Below, piece after piece: positions 37,708-51,600 of a stretch of DNA of 64,000 nt. Under the pieces are notes generated by a model. The model saw only the letters and a program-made list of their open reading frames with translations, was not told the origin of the DNA and did no database searches. Origin of the DNA: Xiphias gladius (taxonomy: Eukaryota > Chordata > Actinopteri > Istiophoriformes > Xiphiidae). The translations under genes and the position numbers were made by a program. Each line of letters begins with the position of its first letter. Position 1 is the stretch's first letter. Location: the NCBI RefSeq assembly GCF_016859285.1, contig NC_053402.1, forward strand, positions 21,709,056-21,773,055. Reading direction: 5' to 3'.

Positions 37708-39321
37708 GCAAGGAGGGGAGTTCTGAGTGGAGTGATTGGTGGCGTGAATTCAGTGGGCACAGATTAAGCGAGAGTTGACTAGGCGTCTTGATATAAGCTT
37801 CTAGAAAAGTTGATAGTACAAGTGCAGGTTATAATCACAGCACGATTATCTGAAAAACATGCTGTATCGATTCCTTCAGCACTAGTAGAACTGAATGTTC
37901 ATTTATTTTCATAATTTGGAAGCATACATTTCTATTCAGTTTTAATGTAAATCGATATAAACTGTAGCCCGTCCCAGCATGACATAATTTTGTTATAGTT
38001 TACTGTTGTTGGATTAACTTCTAACACCATTTGTATTGTGATTTTTTTTTTTTTTTTTTTTAAATTATAAATTTTTTTTTATTTTGGGAAAAAGTCTAAG
38101 CAAATGATTGCAATGCATTTCGTTAATGTCATTTAGCTGGAAGTACTGGAATTATCAGGGTTGGGCAAGGAGCCAGTTGTTTATTTTGTACATAGAGATA
38201 ATATGGAATAGCAGATATACAGTGTATAGGTTTCACCTGCCCCATATAAATATATGCCACTGAATATATTGTTGGAGCATCACTTTGCTTTCAGTTTTCT
38301 AATGTTGGAGTGTGGGTGTGTAGAATGTAAGCAATCTGACCGCGTGCGTGGCTTTAGCGACTGGGTCATACTATTTCACATACACAACAAAGAGGGAAAG
38401 AGCTGTCGGTTGGATTGCCTCAAACATTTGGTGGCCATTCAGTCTCCAGAGGATGAATTGTGATGACTTTGGTGAACACTTTCCACTAACTGCCACCTTC
38501 AAGTCAAACTTTTCCATTTGTCCAACACTTGGTACGCTAATGCTACTAAATTTAGAGGTTCGGGCTTTTCTTATTGTCGGCCAATTGCATGAAAGACCAA
38601 AACCAATAAAGTGGTAGTCCGTCTTTCAGTACTGTGCGACCTCCCTATTTTGTGTGTGGCTCTCAGCCCCAAGCCTATTAATTCCTATTGAAGAAATAGA
38701 TATTTAAAAATGGGTCATCATGTCGCCAAGTTCAGTCGTGCGGCTCTTGGATGTGATTTTGAGTGATGAGTTTTTGGACAAAGATGGAGCTCTGTGGCAC
38801 AGAGGAATTTGCTATATCAGAATCACAGTACTTGCTATTAGGACTATTTCATTCTTGGTTTTGGTCTTTTCCTAGGATTTGTTGGCAATGAGAAAAATAT
38901 AGAATATTACCAGCATTAAGCTTTAAAGCCGTTATATGCAGCTTGTGAACATTTTTGACTTTGCCAACCCCTAGTGGCAGTTTCAAATAAGACACCATGA
39001 GAGACAGCAGTGTATTCTGCTGTAACTCTCGAAATAGTTGAACATGGTCTAGATAATAAGATGTAAAACCCCTCTTGTCTCAAAAACACATTCCGATATA
39101 AGGCCTGAGTGTTGATTAATCTGAGCAGTACTCTGAAGTAAAAAAAATGAAAAGGGACTCGTTATAACACGGCACAAAGTGGTTTTATTACTGTCTGCGT
39201 GCACCACTGGATGGCGGAACTGCTTGGCCCCTCGGTCTGTACAATTAAGCCAAGTGCACTGCGGACTGGAGTTTTTTTCTAGCAAGCAGTAGGACACAGC
39301 TGAGGAATGGGACTGATCCTC
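37708..39321. other. armc5 3' UTR and convergent intergenic DNA
   Basis: The armc5 3' UTR probably extends to about 38630 and includes a T-run (38043-38062). The cox6a2 3' end enters from the right: TTTATT at 39184-39189 is an AATAAA on the reverse strand. The stretch 38910-39290 (CCCCTAGTGGCAGTTTC) has the look of a diverged fish repeat. No other coding exon was seen. Confidence 0.5.
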
Positions 39322-40089
39322 TCAGTGATCGATGCTCTCGTAGCCGTCAGGCAGGGGATTGGTGTGAGGGTTGTGGAACAGAGTGTGGTTTCCATCGCCC
39401 CAGGGAAATTTCTGGCAGGAGACATGTCAACGTGTTAGCGCGGGCAAAACAAGTGGGAAAAGTATTTGTATACACCCCAGAATGTTTCCTTATTTTTGGA
39501 TGCCAAAAATGTAAGAATATAGAGGTGCGGGTGAGTTGAGACTCACCTTGGTGCGGATACGCAGGTGAGGGTATGGCACAAATTCTGGCTGTTCATGCGG
39601 ATGTGCCTTCCCCTTCAGGTAAGCGTTGAGCCAGCAGAGACCAACGCCAGGTAAGGCCAACACGAAGGACAGTATCTTCCAGGTCTTTGCTGTGGAAAAC
39701 ACAACCAGTGAAAGTACATGGCTGAGGCACAGAGTAGAGCCCGGCAATATCTATTGGAACGATGCAAAAATAAATTACAGTGGCTGTGTCGCTATAGAGC
39801 CCATATAGTAATAAAACACACTTCCTTATTATTTGCCAAACAGCATGAATGTGCAGGCCGGCTGCCAGCTCTGCAGAATTTTCAGGTAATAGAAAGGCTA
39901 AAGCTAGAGTATGCACGACTCAGGGGTGGCGTTGCATGAAGATTCTCGGAATCTGGAGGCTTTGATGCATTTTGGTTGTGTTTGGTCGAGAGGGTCAGTG
40001 AAGACACACTGACCTTTTCCCTCATGGCTCGAATGTGACGCAGCTGCCAACACTCGACGACCAGCCAAGGCAACTGGAGACAGAGACAT
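39322..40089 (-). CDS. cox6a2: Cytochrome c oxidase subunit 6A2
   Basis: Three coding exons on the reverse strand, 40089-40014, 39689-39547 and 39411-39322, join in phase to 102 residues (human 97). Residues 1 to about 25 form a basic mitochondrial presequence ([20 protein letters not shown]). A single inner-membrane helix follows ([20 protein letters not shown]), then the conserved [10 protein letters not shown] and the signature [20 protein letters not shown] ending [11 protein letters not shown]6A is a small nuclear-encoded complex IV subunit at the dimer interface that tunes activity. The A2 (heart/muscle) rather than A1 assignment rests on synteny with armc5 and rusf1, as in human 16p11.2. 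A reverse-strand AATAAA is at 39189-39184. Confidence 0.93.
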
Positions 40090-41519
40090 CTGCCGAGGAC
40101 AAAAGGGAGGAAAGACACTTTTTTTTTTAAATAAACATTTGCACTCTGAGGAATAGATACAGTTGTAAACGTCACAGCTAAAGACACATACTAACGTGTT
40201 CAAAGTGATAAGATAGTGAGAATAAAAAGTATAATGACTCAAGTTCATGCTTATGTATTTTCATGTAAAGGGGGCCTTCATAAGATTTGTACTAACAACA
40301 GATCAATGCTAAAACAATAAAATGTGAACTGAAGAGAACTACAATGCACTAATTCCACTATATCTGTGTCCAGGGTCGAGGCCCACTAGTGCTGCTGCAT
40401 ATGAAGAGTGCTGATAACGCTCCTCTAGCTAAAATAGAAGAAAGTCAGGTAAAAACTTACTTTCCGTAAGGCAGGCAATACTCAGTATGCTTTATTATCC
40501 TCTTATTTTTCTGCCAAATCGTCCTTTCGCTTGTTTGTCCTTCCGTCTGTCCTGAGCTGAACTCAGTGTGTCATACTCCTCCCCATTTCAATCTGTCCCT
40601 GCGCCAAGAAACATAGTTTATATTTGGGCAAGTGCAAAGGCGGGCTGATGTGTAACGAAGGGGGGGGGGGTGCTGGTGAGGACATTGAGCCTGCATTACA
40701 AAGACTAAAGAAACGAGACAGGGCTGATTAAGCCTCATTAATGGCTCACGTTAATGCAGAGGGCCTTTCAGCTTTTTGCTGTAATCCGTGTGTTAGCTGT
40801 CATTTTTGGTGGAGCAGCGGCGAAAGACAGTCAGTCCTCACCGTCGTTCACTGAAAGCACCTGTAGCTCCGTTGTGGGTCACAGATACTAACTAATATCA
40901 GCCTCATCTTAGACTTCAGCCGCACAACAATCAACCTCCGAGTTTTCCCTAAAGCCGATTTTCTGGAATACCCCTGTTCGGATACACGTCCATTGAATAA
41001 ACTCTGAGTTGATTTGGGTTCTGTCCAGTAACAAACAAGAAGGCCCATCCGTGTAAGGCAACTCCTGTGGGATTGAGATCTTGATAAACCTATTATAATC
41101 AATTATAAATATACGATTAGTTGTACTACAGGCCTCTAGGCTTTCTTAAGGCTTCGGCTGTCATATTTAACAGCGTATGACAGTTTTTGGTATCAACCTA
41201 CCAACTTACCTTGTTAAAAGGTAGAAAACTTTGATATTTTGATGCAGTATGTTTTTTCGAATCGGGAAAGTTTCTTATGACAAAATAAGTTGGTTTGTCA
41301 TAGAAGAACAGAATGTGTTATTGTAACGTAATAACATTTATTATTACAATGAGAAAAATCATCTGAAACTTGACAGATCTTTTCTTTCAATTTGGCAGCA
41401 TTACACTTCAGTTCTCCATCCACAATAATTATTAAATGCATCTGTATTTTACGCAGATGTAGATGTGAATAAACAACACAAATTACAACAAAATATGTAT
41501 ATATGTATATTTTGTTATG

Positions 41520-41551
41520 TATGTATGTATGTGTATACACATACATACATA
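41520..41551. repeat. 32-bp perfect palindrome in a TATG-rich tract
   Basis: TATGTATGTATGTGTA is followed directly by its reverse complement TACACATACATACATA. Outside it, TTTTGTT on the left and AACAAAA on the right can pair with a 4-base slip. It probably arose by microsatellite expansion next to its inverted copy. Confidence 0.85.
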
Positions 41552-42923
41552 ACAAAATGCAGCAGCTCAAGAAATGTGGGCTTTCAGTAAGCAATTCAGA
41601 AGGAAAAGGAAAAGCTTGCAAGCTTGTGCATAAGATATGAGTCATATTAAGTCATATTAAGCAAGGTAAGTTTGACAGAAGTCTGATATTGATTGATGAA
41701 CAGCAGCTAACTCCGGAGATTACAGTCTTTTATTAAATTGCATTCAGTTTCGTCTGTCTAGCTCTTGCCTGAGTGTCACTTGATGACAAGATTTGTTTGG
41801 TAATCGGAACCCAGAATTATGACCTTTCACGATCGGGAAATTTCTGTGAAAAAATAACTTAAAAATAATAACAACTCAAAATAGTTATATATATATTTAC
41901 TGTTAAAACAAAGAAACAAGTCATTTTATTTTAAGATGTGCTATCCATCACATGGGGCAGTGTTGCTGCACGTGAACTCTCTTTAAACGCTCCTTTAAGA
42001 CGCCTGTCCTGGGGGGAATTAGATTATACAGGCTCGCTTCTGCTGTGGGGTTCCTGCCCCTTGAGAGGTAATGAGTTTGGACTGCTGAAGTGACCCTGTT
42101 TAACCTTTAGAATTAAGTTGTGTCATATATCTTGGTTTTGGTCAATTTACCTATAGAGCCTGGATGCTGAGGACAAGAGGCAACGTCCTGAGTGTTCCGC
42201 GATTTTCACCCCATTAGTGAAGCCTTTGTTGTCTCTGTCTGGGCAGATTCGGGCTGCAGTGCAAACAGCAGCCGGAGCCAGCGGTGATGTCAGCCAGTCA
42301 AGCAGGCAGCCAGTCTGAACGTCTAGCACTGCTGTTATTGTGGGCAGATGTGAAAGGCCATCTCCGTTTGAGGGCTGCTGGCAGATGGATATGCGGAGGT
42401 ACAATATGCATGCGCTGCAGGTGTGCTGCTGGAGCGGCTGAGGCCCAAACCTCAGGCCCTCCAACCATTTCGGGAGATTTTCACATATGCAACAATGACT
42501 GTTGGTGCTGTGTGTATGCATTGCGATATTTTGACTAGAATATAATTAATCTGGTAATTTCTTTATACTTGATACTATAATCAGCCTACTAATTATATAA
42601 AACATTTTTGGCAAATTGGGTGCACTAGTAGGATGTTAGCTGTCGGGGAACAGACCAAGATGTATAACAGATATTGTCTCCTTATAATTGTGTCTACAAG
42701 TAGAATTTAAAATGATGAGGTATAGTTTTCCTTCGTTTCTCGTAAAGTCCGGCTCTCCCGTGTCCACAGCTTCCTCCTGAGCCGAGCGTCTCTCCAGTAT
42801 TGCACACAGCAGCTCTTTTGTTTCCAGGATGATGGGCAGCCACATGCAGGATGAACTGATTCAACAGGTTTTCCACCTGAACCTGACGGGGAGCAGCGCT
42901 TCCATCAGTGGGAGCGGAGTTCA

Positions 42924-42926
<3 letters not shown>

Positions 42927-42974
<48 letters not shown>
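42927..42974. repeat. (CA)n microsatellite
   Basis: About 24 uninterrupted CA units. Confidence 0.97.
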
Positions 42975-42976
<2 letters not shown>

Positions 42977-45900
42977 CAGCTGGAAGAAACCCTGTAGACT
43001 CAACACAGCAAAGTGCACAGGACAGACACACGGACTGATGTGTTAATAAATAGGTGGGTAATCATAAAGTAAATACACATTTGTATTTTTCAATAGTATT
43101 ATCCTTTTTCTGAATCTGTCTTCTTGTGATCAGTTTGACAGCACTTATACATATTTTAAGTTTACGGGAATAAGGGATTTAAATCATCCTTAAATGTAGG
43201 AAAACTGTGCAACTTTTGCAAATAAAAAGATGTGTAAACTGAAATTAGGTGATTTTACCCTCCACAGCATCCCTTAACACCCACACATCCCTGTCTGTAT
43301 ATGCTTGATGCCAAGAGAAACACAACTGTGGATTGTGTGCAGTGCAGTATGCGTGTGTGATGTTGAACAGGGGCGAAAGCAGCCGGTGCCAGCTGTAACA
43401 GTCTGTCCCGTCTTTTCCCTTGTAAAACTGCGTGGCTCTCGCTTTTCTGGGCACCTGCCATATTCCTGCGTTCACTTCAGAGGAGCTCACATCTAAGCGC
43501 TGTATTGAATTTACACTGTTTTTGGACAGGGATGTCATGGCAACCACTCTTCTGGTGCTAATGATGCAGAGGCTTTCAGGAGGATACAGTTAGTTTTTTG
43601 AAAATCCAAAACTGGACCTAAAACATGGTTTCAAGTCACTAGAATTGTAACTTTTTGTATTTGTATTTGTTCGCAAGTTCTGAAAATGAAAACTGGAAGG
43701 GTTAAGTTGAATTAACTTGAAATTAATAAAACTATATCCTATATAAATGTACATGAAGTTACTGAGAACAGATTTGTTGATTCCGCTAAATTCCTGCATG
43801 ATGTTTTACAGTGTGTGGCTGGCGTAACAAAGCTCCAAATCAACAATCATGAAACAGCTGCAATAAAAGAGCACTTACAGATAATACTTCAGCGAGGGCA
43901 TTTGGAAGTAGATAAAGATGTCTGTCAATATTTGTTTAGTCACAGATTTCACAGTTGTAAAAATGTCATGGAAACGGCCATGGATCTTTGCCGGTCACGA
44001 AGGAAGAAGCAGAGTTTTCAGCCTGGACAGCAAACTGTAAAACAGATGGAAAGGTCGCAACGCTTTCATATTACGTCTTTTTAGGATGATTAATTTACCC
44101 TGCAGCCGGGGAGGAAATGTAAAGCCACAGCAGATTTAAAGAGCAGCCTTCACGGAAACTGCACATTTCCACTGCGAAATATGTTTTGAATATCGTAAAA
44201 ACGAATGTCAGAAAGCCAGATACAGATTATAAATCAGTCTTAACACAAATATGTAGTCACTGTATTTTGCCTTTGTGGAGCAGAGTCGTGGTTTCTACTA
44301 GCAACACAATGTTCAACTGACAGCAGCTGCTGGTGACAGATTAGATCTGCTGGCATACTCCAGCCTCCATGATATGAGAGTCATGCTTTCCTCCCAGGCT
44401 CATGCACTTGTTTTATTTTTACCAAAACTTATTTTAACGACAACTGCCGTCAGCATCTAACATCGGTGCCTGATGCAGTGTAACAGAACAACCAAGTCCA
44501 ATACAAGCTGATTTGTAGAGGATAAGAATGTGGCGGTGTAAAGGCCTGAGTGAGAATGGGAGCCTGGCTGTATCCAGACACTTGAACAAACTGCTCAAGT
44601 GTCTCCATCAATATTATCCCAGTTGGACTGAGACAACAGGGTGATGTGATGGCCATTATTACTCTACAGTGGAAACTTCCATACACCGTGCATCACATCA
44701 CATCCGGTCCTGTGCATACAGAGGGTGGTCTATTATCTGCAGCGCGGATGCTGACGAGCAGGCTTTATGGGACTTGTTCAAGGTATTTTCAGTTCAACGT
44801 GCAAAAAATGGAAATGCACGGTACCGCTGCCTGCTTCCTGGTGGCTGAGCGTTAGTAAGTGGAGGCCAATTTAAAGCCGCTACCCAGCAGCCTGTCTTTA
44901 CACTGGTCGGTTTGCCCATTCTTTTTGAACCAGTGACGACCGGCCTGAGAGCAAGGTGATCTGACAACATCAGCTCAGCGTCCTAGTGTTTCAGTAAACT
45001 GGGATATAGTGTAATCATTTCTCTGCTAGCCAGCATCAAAGGATAAGGTTGAGGTTATTTATTCTGTAGTTTCTTAAATTCTGTGAACAAGGCTTCTGTG
45101 TAGCTACAGCCAGATATAACTTATCATGCCATTTTCTTTTCACAAGTTTCTGTTAATGATTATTATTTAATAAAAAAAAAAAACACCAGCTTTATCCTTA
45201 AATAGGCCTAAGTGTTGCATCTGTGCCCGACCTCCGGGGAAAGATGCTGTATATCACTGAAATGAACCCTGACAGGCCATTTTTTCACACCTCACATTTG
45301 GAGTAATGTCAGCTCGGTGGACCATCTCACTTCATAATAGACTCCCTGACTGAGTAAATTTGGTATCCGTAATATATTTAAAACCCAACTGTACTGTTTT
45401 GGCTGGGAGGTTGATTTATTGTAAGCAGACTTCAGGCCTCGCCACTCACTGGCTAAACCTGCTCAACCAGACGCAGGTTCGGCTGAAACACCTGCATGAA
45501 GATCTGTTCCAGCACCATCGCTCTGTAGGTCTTTGTGTCCCCCCCCCCCCATTTGGATACGCTACATGGACCTGAACACTAACGTTAGTCCCCTGGAGGT
45601 GGCCCACAGTGTCTTACAAGTTGGACGGAGAAGAGCATAAAACCTCCAATAAACACTGCTGCTCCAGTCCCCAGGCTGAGAAAAAAAAAAAGAAAAATTA
45701 GCAGAAAATCCAAGATTAAAGGCTAAAGAGGGTGAAAATGATCATTTTAGCAGCACAAAGGCGTTGATTGTACCAGGCTGAACCTGTTGGGGATTCGGTT
45801 GAGGTGCACAGGTTATGCACTTTTCCATCCTCCTGAAGAAACCTACCTGATACAGACTGTAGGAGCCATTTTCAGGTCTATGTACTGTCTGTAGTTGTAT

Positions 45901-47694
45901 TTACACCCCCGACACCCGAGTGAGCATCTCTATTTTGAGGTCATTCGTAAATGAAATTAAGGAAGTTAAGGTAATCAGATTCAGGCGTTGCTCCTATACT
46001 AGGGACTGTGCTCCTGTAGCGCAGTGCCCCAGTCTGTGTTTATGCTCCTATTTTTTGGTTTCATACTTTCTGTGGAAACATTTTTGGTTTATTTTAAGTG
46101 AAAATGGAACAACGGAGCATACTGCAGCCAATACGGGTGAGCTGTGTTGGGCTGTATATAAAATCGGTGTGGGCATTTTATCGTGAGGCCGGATGATAAC
46201 TAATCCTTCCGAGGAGCTGAACGTATTTGAAGGTCAGGACAGTTACAATATTAAATGGTAAAGCTGCCATTGTGGCAAAAAAAAACGAACACGAACCGGC
46301 CTGTTGTAAAGGTCAAGCTCAGCACAGTCTCCTCACTCACAGACATTTTTTTCTCTTCCATCCTAAAGCCCTCATGAGAACAGCACACGTGTACACACGG
46401 GGTGTAATTTATATGTATATATAGGGGCACACCGTGTTTCTAACATGATATACCGCAGTAAGACTGCCATCCAGATGTGTCTCCACAGACACTGCTCTCC
46501 CTGTTCTCATACTGCGCTCTGAGTAAATGAGCCCTGACTGTCCGCACCACCTCTGTCTTACCTCTGACAACCATCGGCTCTTCTTCTCAAAGTTTTGACA
46601 TCTCGTCTTGAAACATTGACACTTTCCCTATGGATCTGTTTCTTTTATTTTTCATTTTATGAGGGACCCGTGAAACATGCAGACAGATAAATGTTTAGAG
46701 GTGAATGGTGGGTGAAGGAGCCGCGAGTCAGACGTGGGTTATGTTATTGTCTTATGCTCAGTACCACCAGGGAAGACGATGCGGTGGTCTGCACGTGTGA
46801 CTTCGGTTTAGCTCAGGTGGCGTAAAAAAAGCTGGCTTCTTTGAAAGAATAACCATCGTATGCGGTTCTCCAGTCAGATGTTTGCATTGAGTGCTTCCTT
46901 GCCCGAGGTTAAGACATAAACTTAAACGTTACATTAAGAAATGGCTGTTAAACAACGGACCTCCCACACTATACTATATGCGGATATGCAGTCTCAGCAG
47001 ACTGTAGTTACACACTATGTTGCCCTAAAGAGCCCGGTGGCAGCTGACACCTTGTTTTAAGTGAGATTACAATGCTCTTCTCTACAAAATGATGGAAACT
47101 CCTTGAAATGTTTCAAGTTTTAATTGAGGTGGCAGCCTTGTGGGCTATTTCTACGGCAGTACAGATTGTGTGTGTGTGTTTTTCCACATTAAACATTTAC
47201 TGTTACCTATTCTTCTTTAAACTGTACAGAACCTGGCTCAAAAATGATGTAATATTTTACTCTGTAATTTCCAGACTGCTTTTTCACCAGGATATTTACA
47301 CTATTAACACAGTTTCCGTTTGCTTGCACTCATTCTTTTTCCCTTCTTGTTTTGAGGAGGTGCAATGGTTACTCTTTTAACAAAAACTGGCAAAAATAGG
47401 TTTGTTGTCAAACAGGTATTGACGCAGGTGAGTTTGTTTGAGTTCAATCCATCTGTCAAAACCTCAAAACAAATCCAAATACCATTTTTCTGTCTGCGTG
47501 TTCATTTTGCAGTTTATTATTGGGCAGGTGCTGTATTTGCATTACGAGCATGTCTGTGAGTCTTTTCAGTGATAATTTATGTCTGAGTGTGTGCGTTTGT
47601 TTTTTTTTTTTATGAGAGAGAGTTTATGTACAGGAGGTCATCTTTCTTTATAGAGAACTGCTGTTTCCGGATGCTGACAAGTGTATAATTGTGT

Positions 47695-48030
47695 TTTCTG
47701 TGTGTGCAGATCTTCTACTGAGGTGCTGTGGAAAGCATCGTAATATGGGGCACCAGCAGCTGGTCTGGGAACTGCTCCGCTGGACCATAGGGGCCCCACA
47801 GATAGCGGTGTGCCATTGGAAGGACGCTCCCCGCTGTTCAGGACCTTTACGCCAGGAGGCTGCGGAACAAGATCAAGTGGGATTGTGAGGCATCCTCAAC
47901 ACCCCACCAACAAACTACTAGCTTCTGCACCGTAGCCACAGGCCCGGCACAGAGAGAGAGAAAGAAAGAGCTTCTTTCCTCAGGCCACCAGGGTGGTGAG
48001 CTCTGTCCACGGACCCGCGTAGAGCCTCAG
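47695..48030 (+). mobile_element. LINE (Rex/L2/Jockey-type) 3' relic
   Basis: Across frames this stretch carries the C-terminal wording of fish non-LTR reverse transcriptases: AVESIVIWGTSSWSGNCSA, then TLPAVQDLYARRLRNKIK, then a Phe-Pro-Gln-Ala-Thr-type end near 47970. Stops and frame changes show it is an old, 5'-truncated copy. The exact clade cannot be set by eye. Confidence 0.55.
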
Positions 48031-48553
48031 AATAAACGTTCATGAACGTAAATGTCCAGTCATGAATCCCTGACTCCTTGTCTGTGTTCCTGTTAGCAGA
48101 GCAGCAAGGGGCAGAAAAGTCAGACAGACACATCGGGTGTTTGCTCTGAGGCGCTGTCTTCACTGAGAAGAATTTCCTCTCTGGCTCAAATTCTACTTTG
48201 AACCTGGTTGCTTTGTTGTTTTTTTCCTCCCTCCCTACACTTGTTACTACGACGGAAAAGCATCTGATCTATACCCAGTAAAAAACAGTCATGGAATGAG
48301 TGTGATAAAATATAAGACACGTTTCTGACTTATCCTTTCAGAAAAATGTGTAGGATACTACGATAAACCATTAGCGGAAATGAAGTTAGGCTCTTACATT
48401 TCTCATATTTTCTGAGTGCTACATGCCAAGCACAGAGTTGGTTAGGAGAGGATGTGGAAATGGGCCAGAATGGGCCTATAGTTTTGCCCAATCAGACCAA
48501 TGTGTTGTTAGAGGGCAGGACTGGTCAGTGGGAGTGTATCAGAGAGAAAACCA

Positions 48554-48560
48554 TATAAAA
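48554..48560 (+). promoter_or_regulatory. TATA box of the calymmin-like gene
   Basis: TATAAAA lies 112 bases before the ATG at 48672 in a short upstream region. A start of transcription near 48585 would give a 5' UTR of about 90 bases. A strong TATA box suits a tissue-specific, highly expressed matrix gene. It also argues against the in-frame upstream ATG at 48423. Confidence 0.6.
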
Positions 48561-48671
48561 GACATCGGGGGCTTCTGTGCTTTAAATACCCATCCTTCTG
48601 TTTGTCCATCAGTCCATCGGTTGGTCTCTCCGCTCTCTGTGCTGCTCAGTTTGTACCCGGTCTCCTGCATC

Positions 48672-51600
48672 ATGCTGGTTCGAGCTCTCCTGCAGACGTC
48701 GCTGGTTCTCTGGTTGGCTCAGCAAACTCTGCAAGGCGGTAAGAAAACCATGGGGTTACATACGTATAGACAGAACACCGGTTGTATACTAAAGCAAATC
48801 ACAGTTTTATGAACTCTTCTCTTCAGAGAAAAAGAGATTGTAGATTTTCAATACCTAATCTTTAACATATTTGATCGTTTTTCATTTTGTTTTCGACACT
48901 ATGTCAAAATACCAGTTTAGGTTTTACGGTGCCGTTGTTTGAAAAACATCAGATTAATGCCTCTATTGGAATCTAACACACAAATAAGTACAAGTGTCAC
49001 GTATAATTGCCTAAGAATCATCGGGTTTATGTGATTTGATTGATGGAATTTTCACAGGCATAATTTACCCTTGTGTAAGGAAATTAAATTTAGCTATGTG
49101 ATTAAAAATATAAACATAAACCGTCGGTTAAAAAGACAACATCGCTACAAAAATGGAATAATTGTTGAAATAAACAAAGCAACTTTGACATTATCACGAA
49201 AAAAAGGAAGTGCAGGGTAATGCTGCGCAAATCTATATAAAAGTAAATGTCAAGTAATGGCTGTAGTACAAAAAGTCGTTGGTCACATCTAATAGAAGTA
49301 TGAATTCTTAGTTTCAAAGCGCTGATGGATCTGCGTCTTCAGTGACTCACTCCCACATACTTGTTAAATATCATGTCCGTGAGATTTAGGGAGAGAATAG
49401 TACTGGACTGTGTGGGTTGCGGGCGCCAACATCAGAGAACCCGCCAAGTCACTGCGGTTGAAATCGTCGAATTTCTTTGGATCAAAAGATAAGTCGAAGC
49501 GGTGGCGGAGGCGGGCAAAATCTGACGACCGGTCGTGAGAAGAACCAACAGGCTCCACGCAGTCGCTGTTTCCATCAATGGATTTCTGTCTCTCCATCCG
49601 CCTGTTGCCCAGTTGGGTTGCAGCAGTCATGAAACGCTCCAGCGGTCATTCATGTGGTCATCCATCAAAGGCCCTACCTCACTGTGGATAGCGAGGAGGT
49701 AATGGTAACGGCCCGAAAGGGGAGTTCACCACAGGACTGCTCACTCTTGTCAGCTGCAACACCTCGTCTGACATCCAAGGACATGTCAGTGATCTTGAAC
49801 ACCGAAACAGAGAGCGCAAGTCTTTGTTATACTCTACACAAAATATGTTGTTATGCTTCAAATCAAATGTCAGTTCTCACTTAAGATGGACAAATAGCTC
49901 CTGGATGACACATACACATTTTCTTGCTTAATATGACTCCAGACGGCAGCAAAATCTATAGTTTTTGAAGGCAGGAAAAAATCCCCACGACAATAAAAGA
50001 CCAATTCACACCAGTAATTTCCCATTTTTTTCCCCCTCGAGAGATTCAGTTTTGTGCACGTTGCTCGTTCACATTGTATCTTACAGTAAATGTGCATCAT
50101 CCATGCTTCTTTATGTGCAATATTTTCATCATTTCCAAACAGTGGATGAAGAGTTTGCATATAATTGTATTATACTGTACAGTATTGTCTGTAGTTTTTT
50201 TATGTCTTCATGTACTTTCTCTCAAATTGAACTCTCTAATTTTCAACTGTAAAACCTTTAAGAGCTGTTTTTTTACATAATGTCGGTTACTAATTTTTGG
50301 CCATGTTGATGAATTGAAAGAACAAATTGCCTCCAACTTTAATGGTACAATGTTACTGTGTTTTCAATTTTGTCAGGGGTTAAACCTCAGCCTGTGTCCT
50401 GGGGGAGAGTGATGCCAGCCAGAGGTATGTCGCATCGTTTGTAAAGGTTTTTCGACGTTTTAAAGCATGCATTTGGGTTTTAAGTCCCTCGAAACCTGAA
50501 GAAAACTTGAGTTTTTTTCCCCTCCGTGACCATGCAATTCATTACTTTTGCTGCTAACTCACTGAAGTCAAAGGTCTGTGTTGGATTAGCTTGGAACGTT
50601 ACAAAATATTATTTAATTGCATGTCAGCTGTATTTATCTAGTTTACAGCCACAGACCTCAGGCTTCATGAAATCAGTAACTTCTCTAAACTCGAGTAAGA
50701 GAACAAGCATTTTCCTTAGATGAGAAATGTGCTCGTGTGTGTGTCCTCTTTGTGATTTGTTTTTTTTCGTCAGGTGTTGGCGTCGGAGTAAAACCTGGAG
50801 GTCAGTGGTTTTCGTAGCATGCATTAAAACTCAACGCTAATCGAATGATTAAAGTTCACACAGGTGTCATTAGAAGATAATGCCACAAAGCAATGGAAAT
50901 TATTACCTTTTTGGACCGATTTTTAGGTTTGTGGATGCATGTGAAATCTACAGCATGTGTACTGTGGAGCTCCAAAGTGTTCAATATTAAATAAGTAAAT
51001 GAATAAATAAATAAATATTGGTGGAATAAATAATCACATGAATAAATTGTGGAAAATGTATGAATAAAACTATAGTTTGTGAAAAAATTATTAAACTTCA
51101 ACTCATTATTGTAAAATATTATTTCAGACATCTTATTTTCATAATATAAGGCTTCATTTTATTTCATAATAGACATTTTTATTTCAAAATACCGCTTTTA
51201 AAGCCTTTTTTTCATAATTGCATTTTTCCAATAATACTTGTATTTCATGCCACTTTTTATTTCATAATGTCACTTTTCATAATGACATATAATTATGAAA
51301 TAAAACCTGACATGAAATGATTTAACGGGAAAATGCCATAATTACAGAAAAACAGACTTGAAAAAAATGCATTTTGAAATAAAAGATCTATGATGAAATA
51401 AAAAATAACAACATGAAAACGAATAATGAAAGAAAATGTCATAATAATGAGTTGAGTTTGAATTATTTCTCAGTTACCTCACAAATTATTGGTTCATTTA
51501 TATATTCTACTCACTGTATGAATATGATAATTGACCATTTCGTAAATGTTTTAGATTTATTAAATACTGAAAAATTTGGGGTTCCATAGTGCACAGTGTT

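Larger units (their letters stand above)
40090..48671. other. Long intergenic region, no gene supported
   Basis: About 8.6 kb between the divergent cox6a2 and the calymmin-like gene. Contents that I can name are a 32-bp palindrome (41520-41551), a (CA)n tract (42927-42974), a C-run near 45540 and a LINE relic (47695-48030). The last 250 bases are the promoter of the next gene. Open frames here, for instance 43815-44084, have no recognised family. Regulatory elements are likely but cannot be read from sequence alone. Confidence 0.45.

Noticed and set aside
43815-44084. 89-codon forward frame in the gene-poor interval
   Set aside because: The composition is not implausible, but there is no recognised domain, promoter or splice context.
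48423-48671. Upstream in-frame ATG extending the calymmin-like N-terminus
   Set aside because: It lies before the TATA box at 48554 and would hide the clear signal peptide that starts at 48672.
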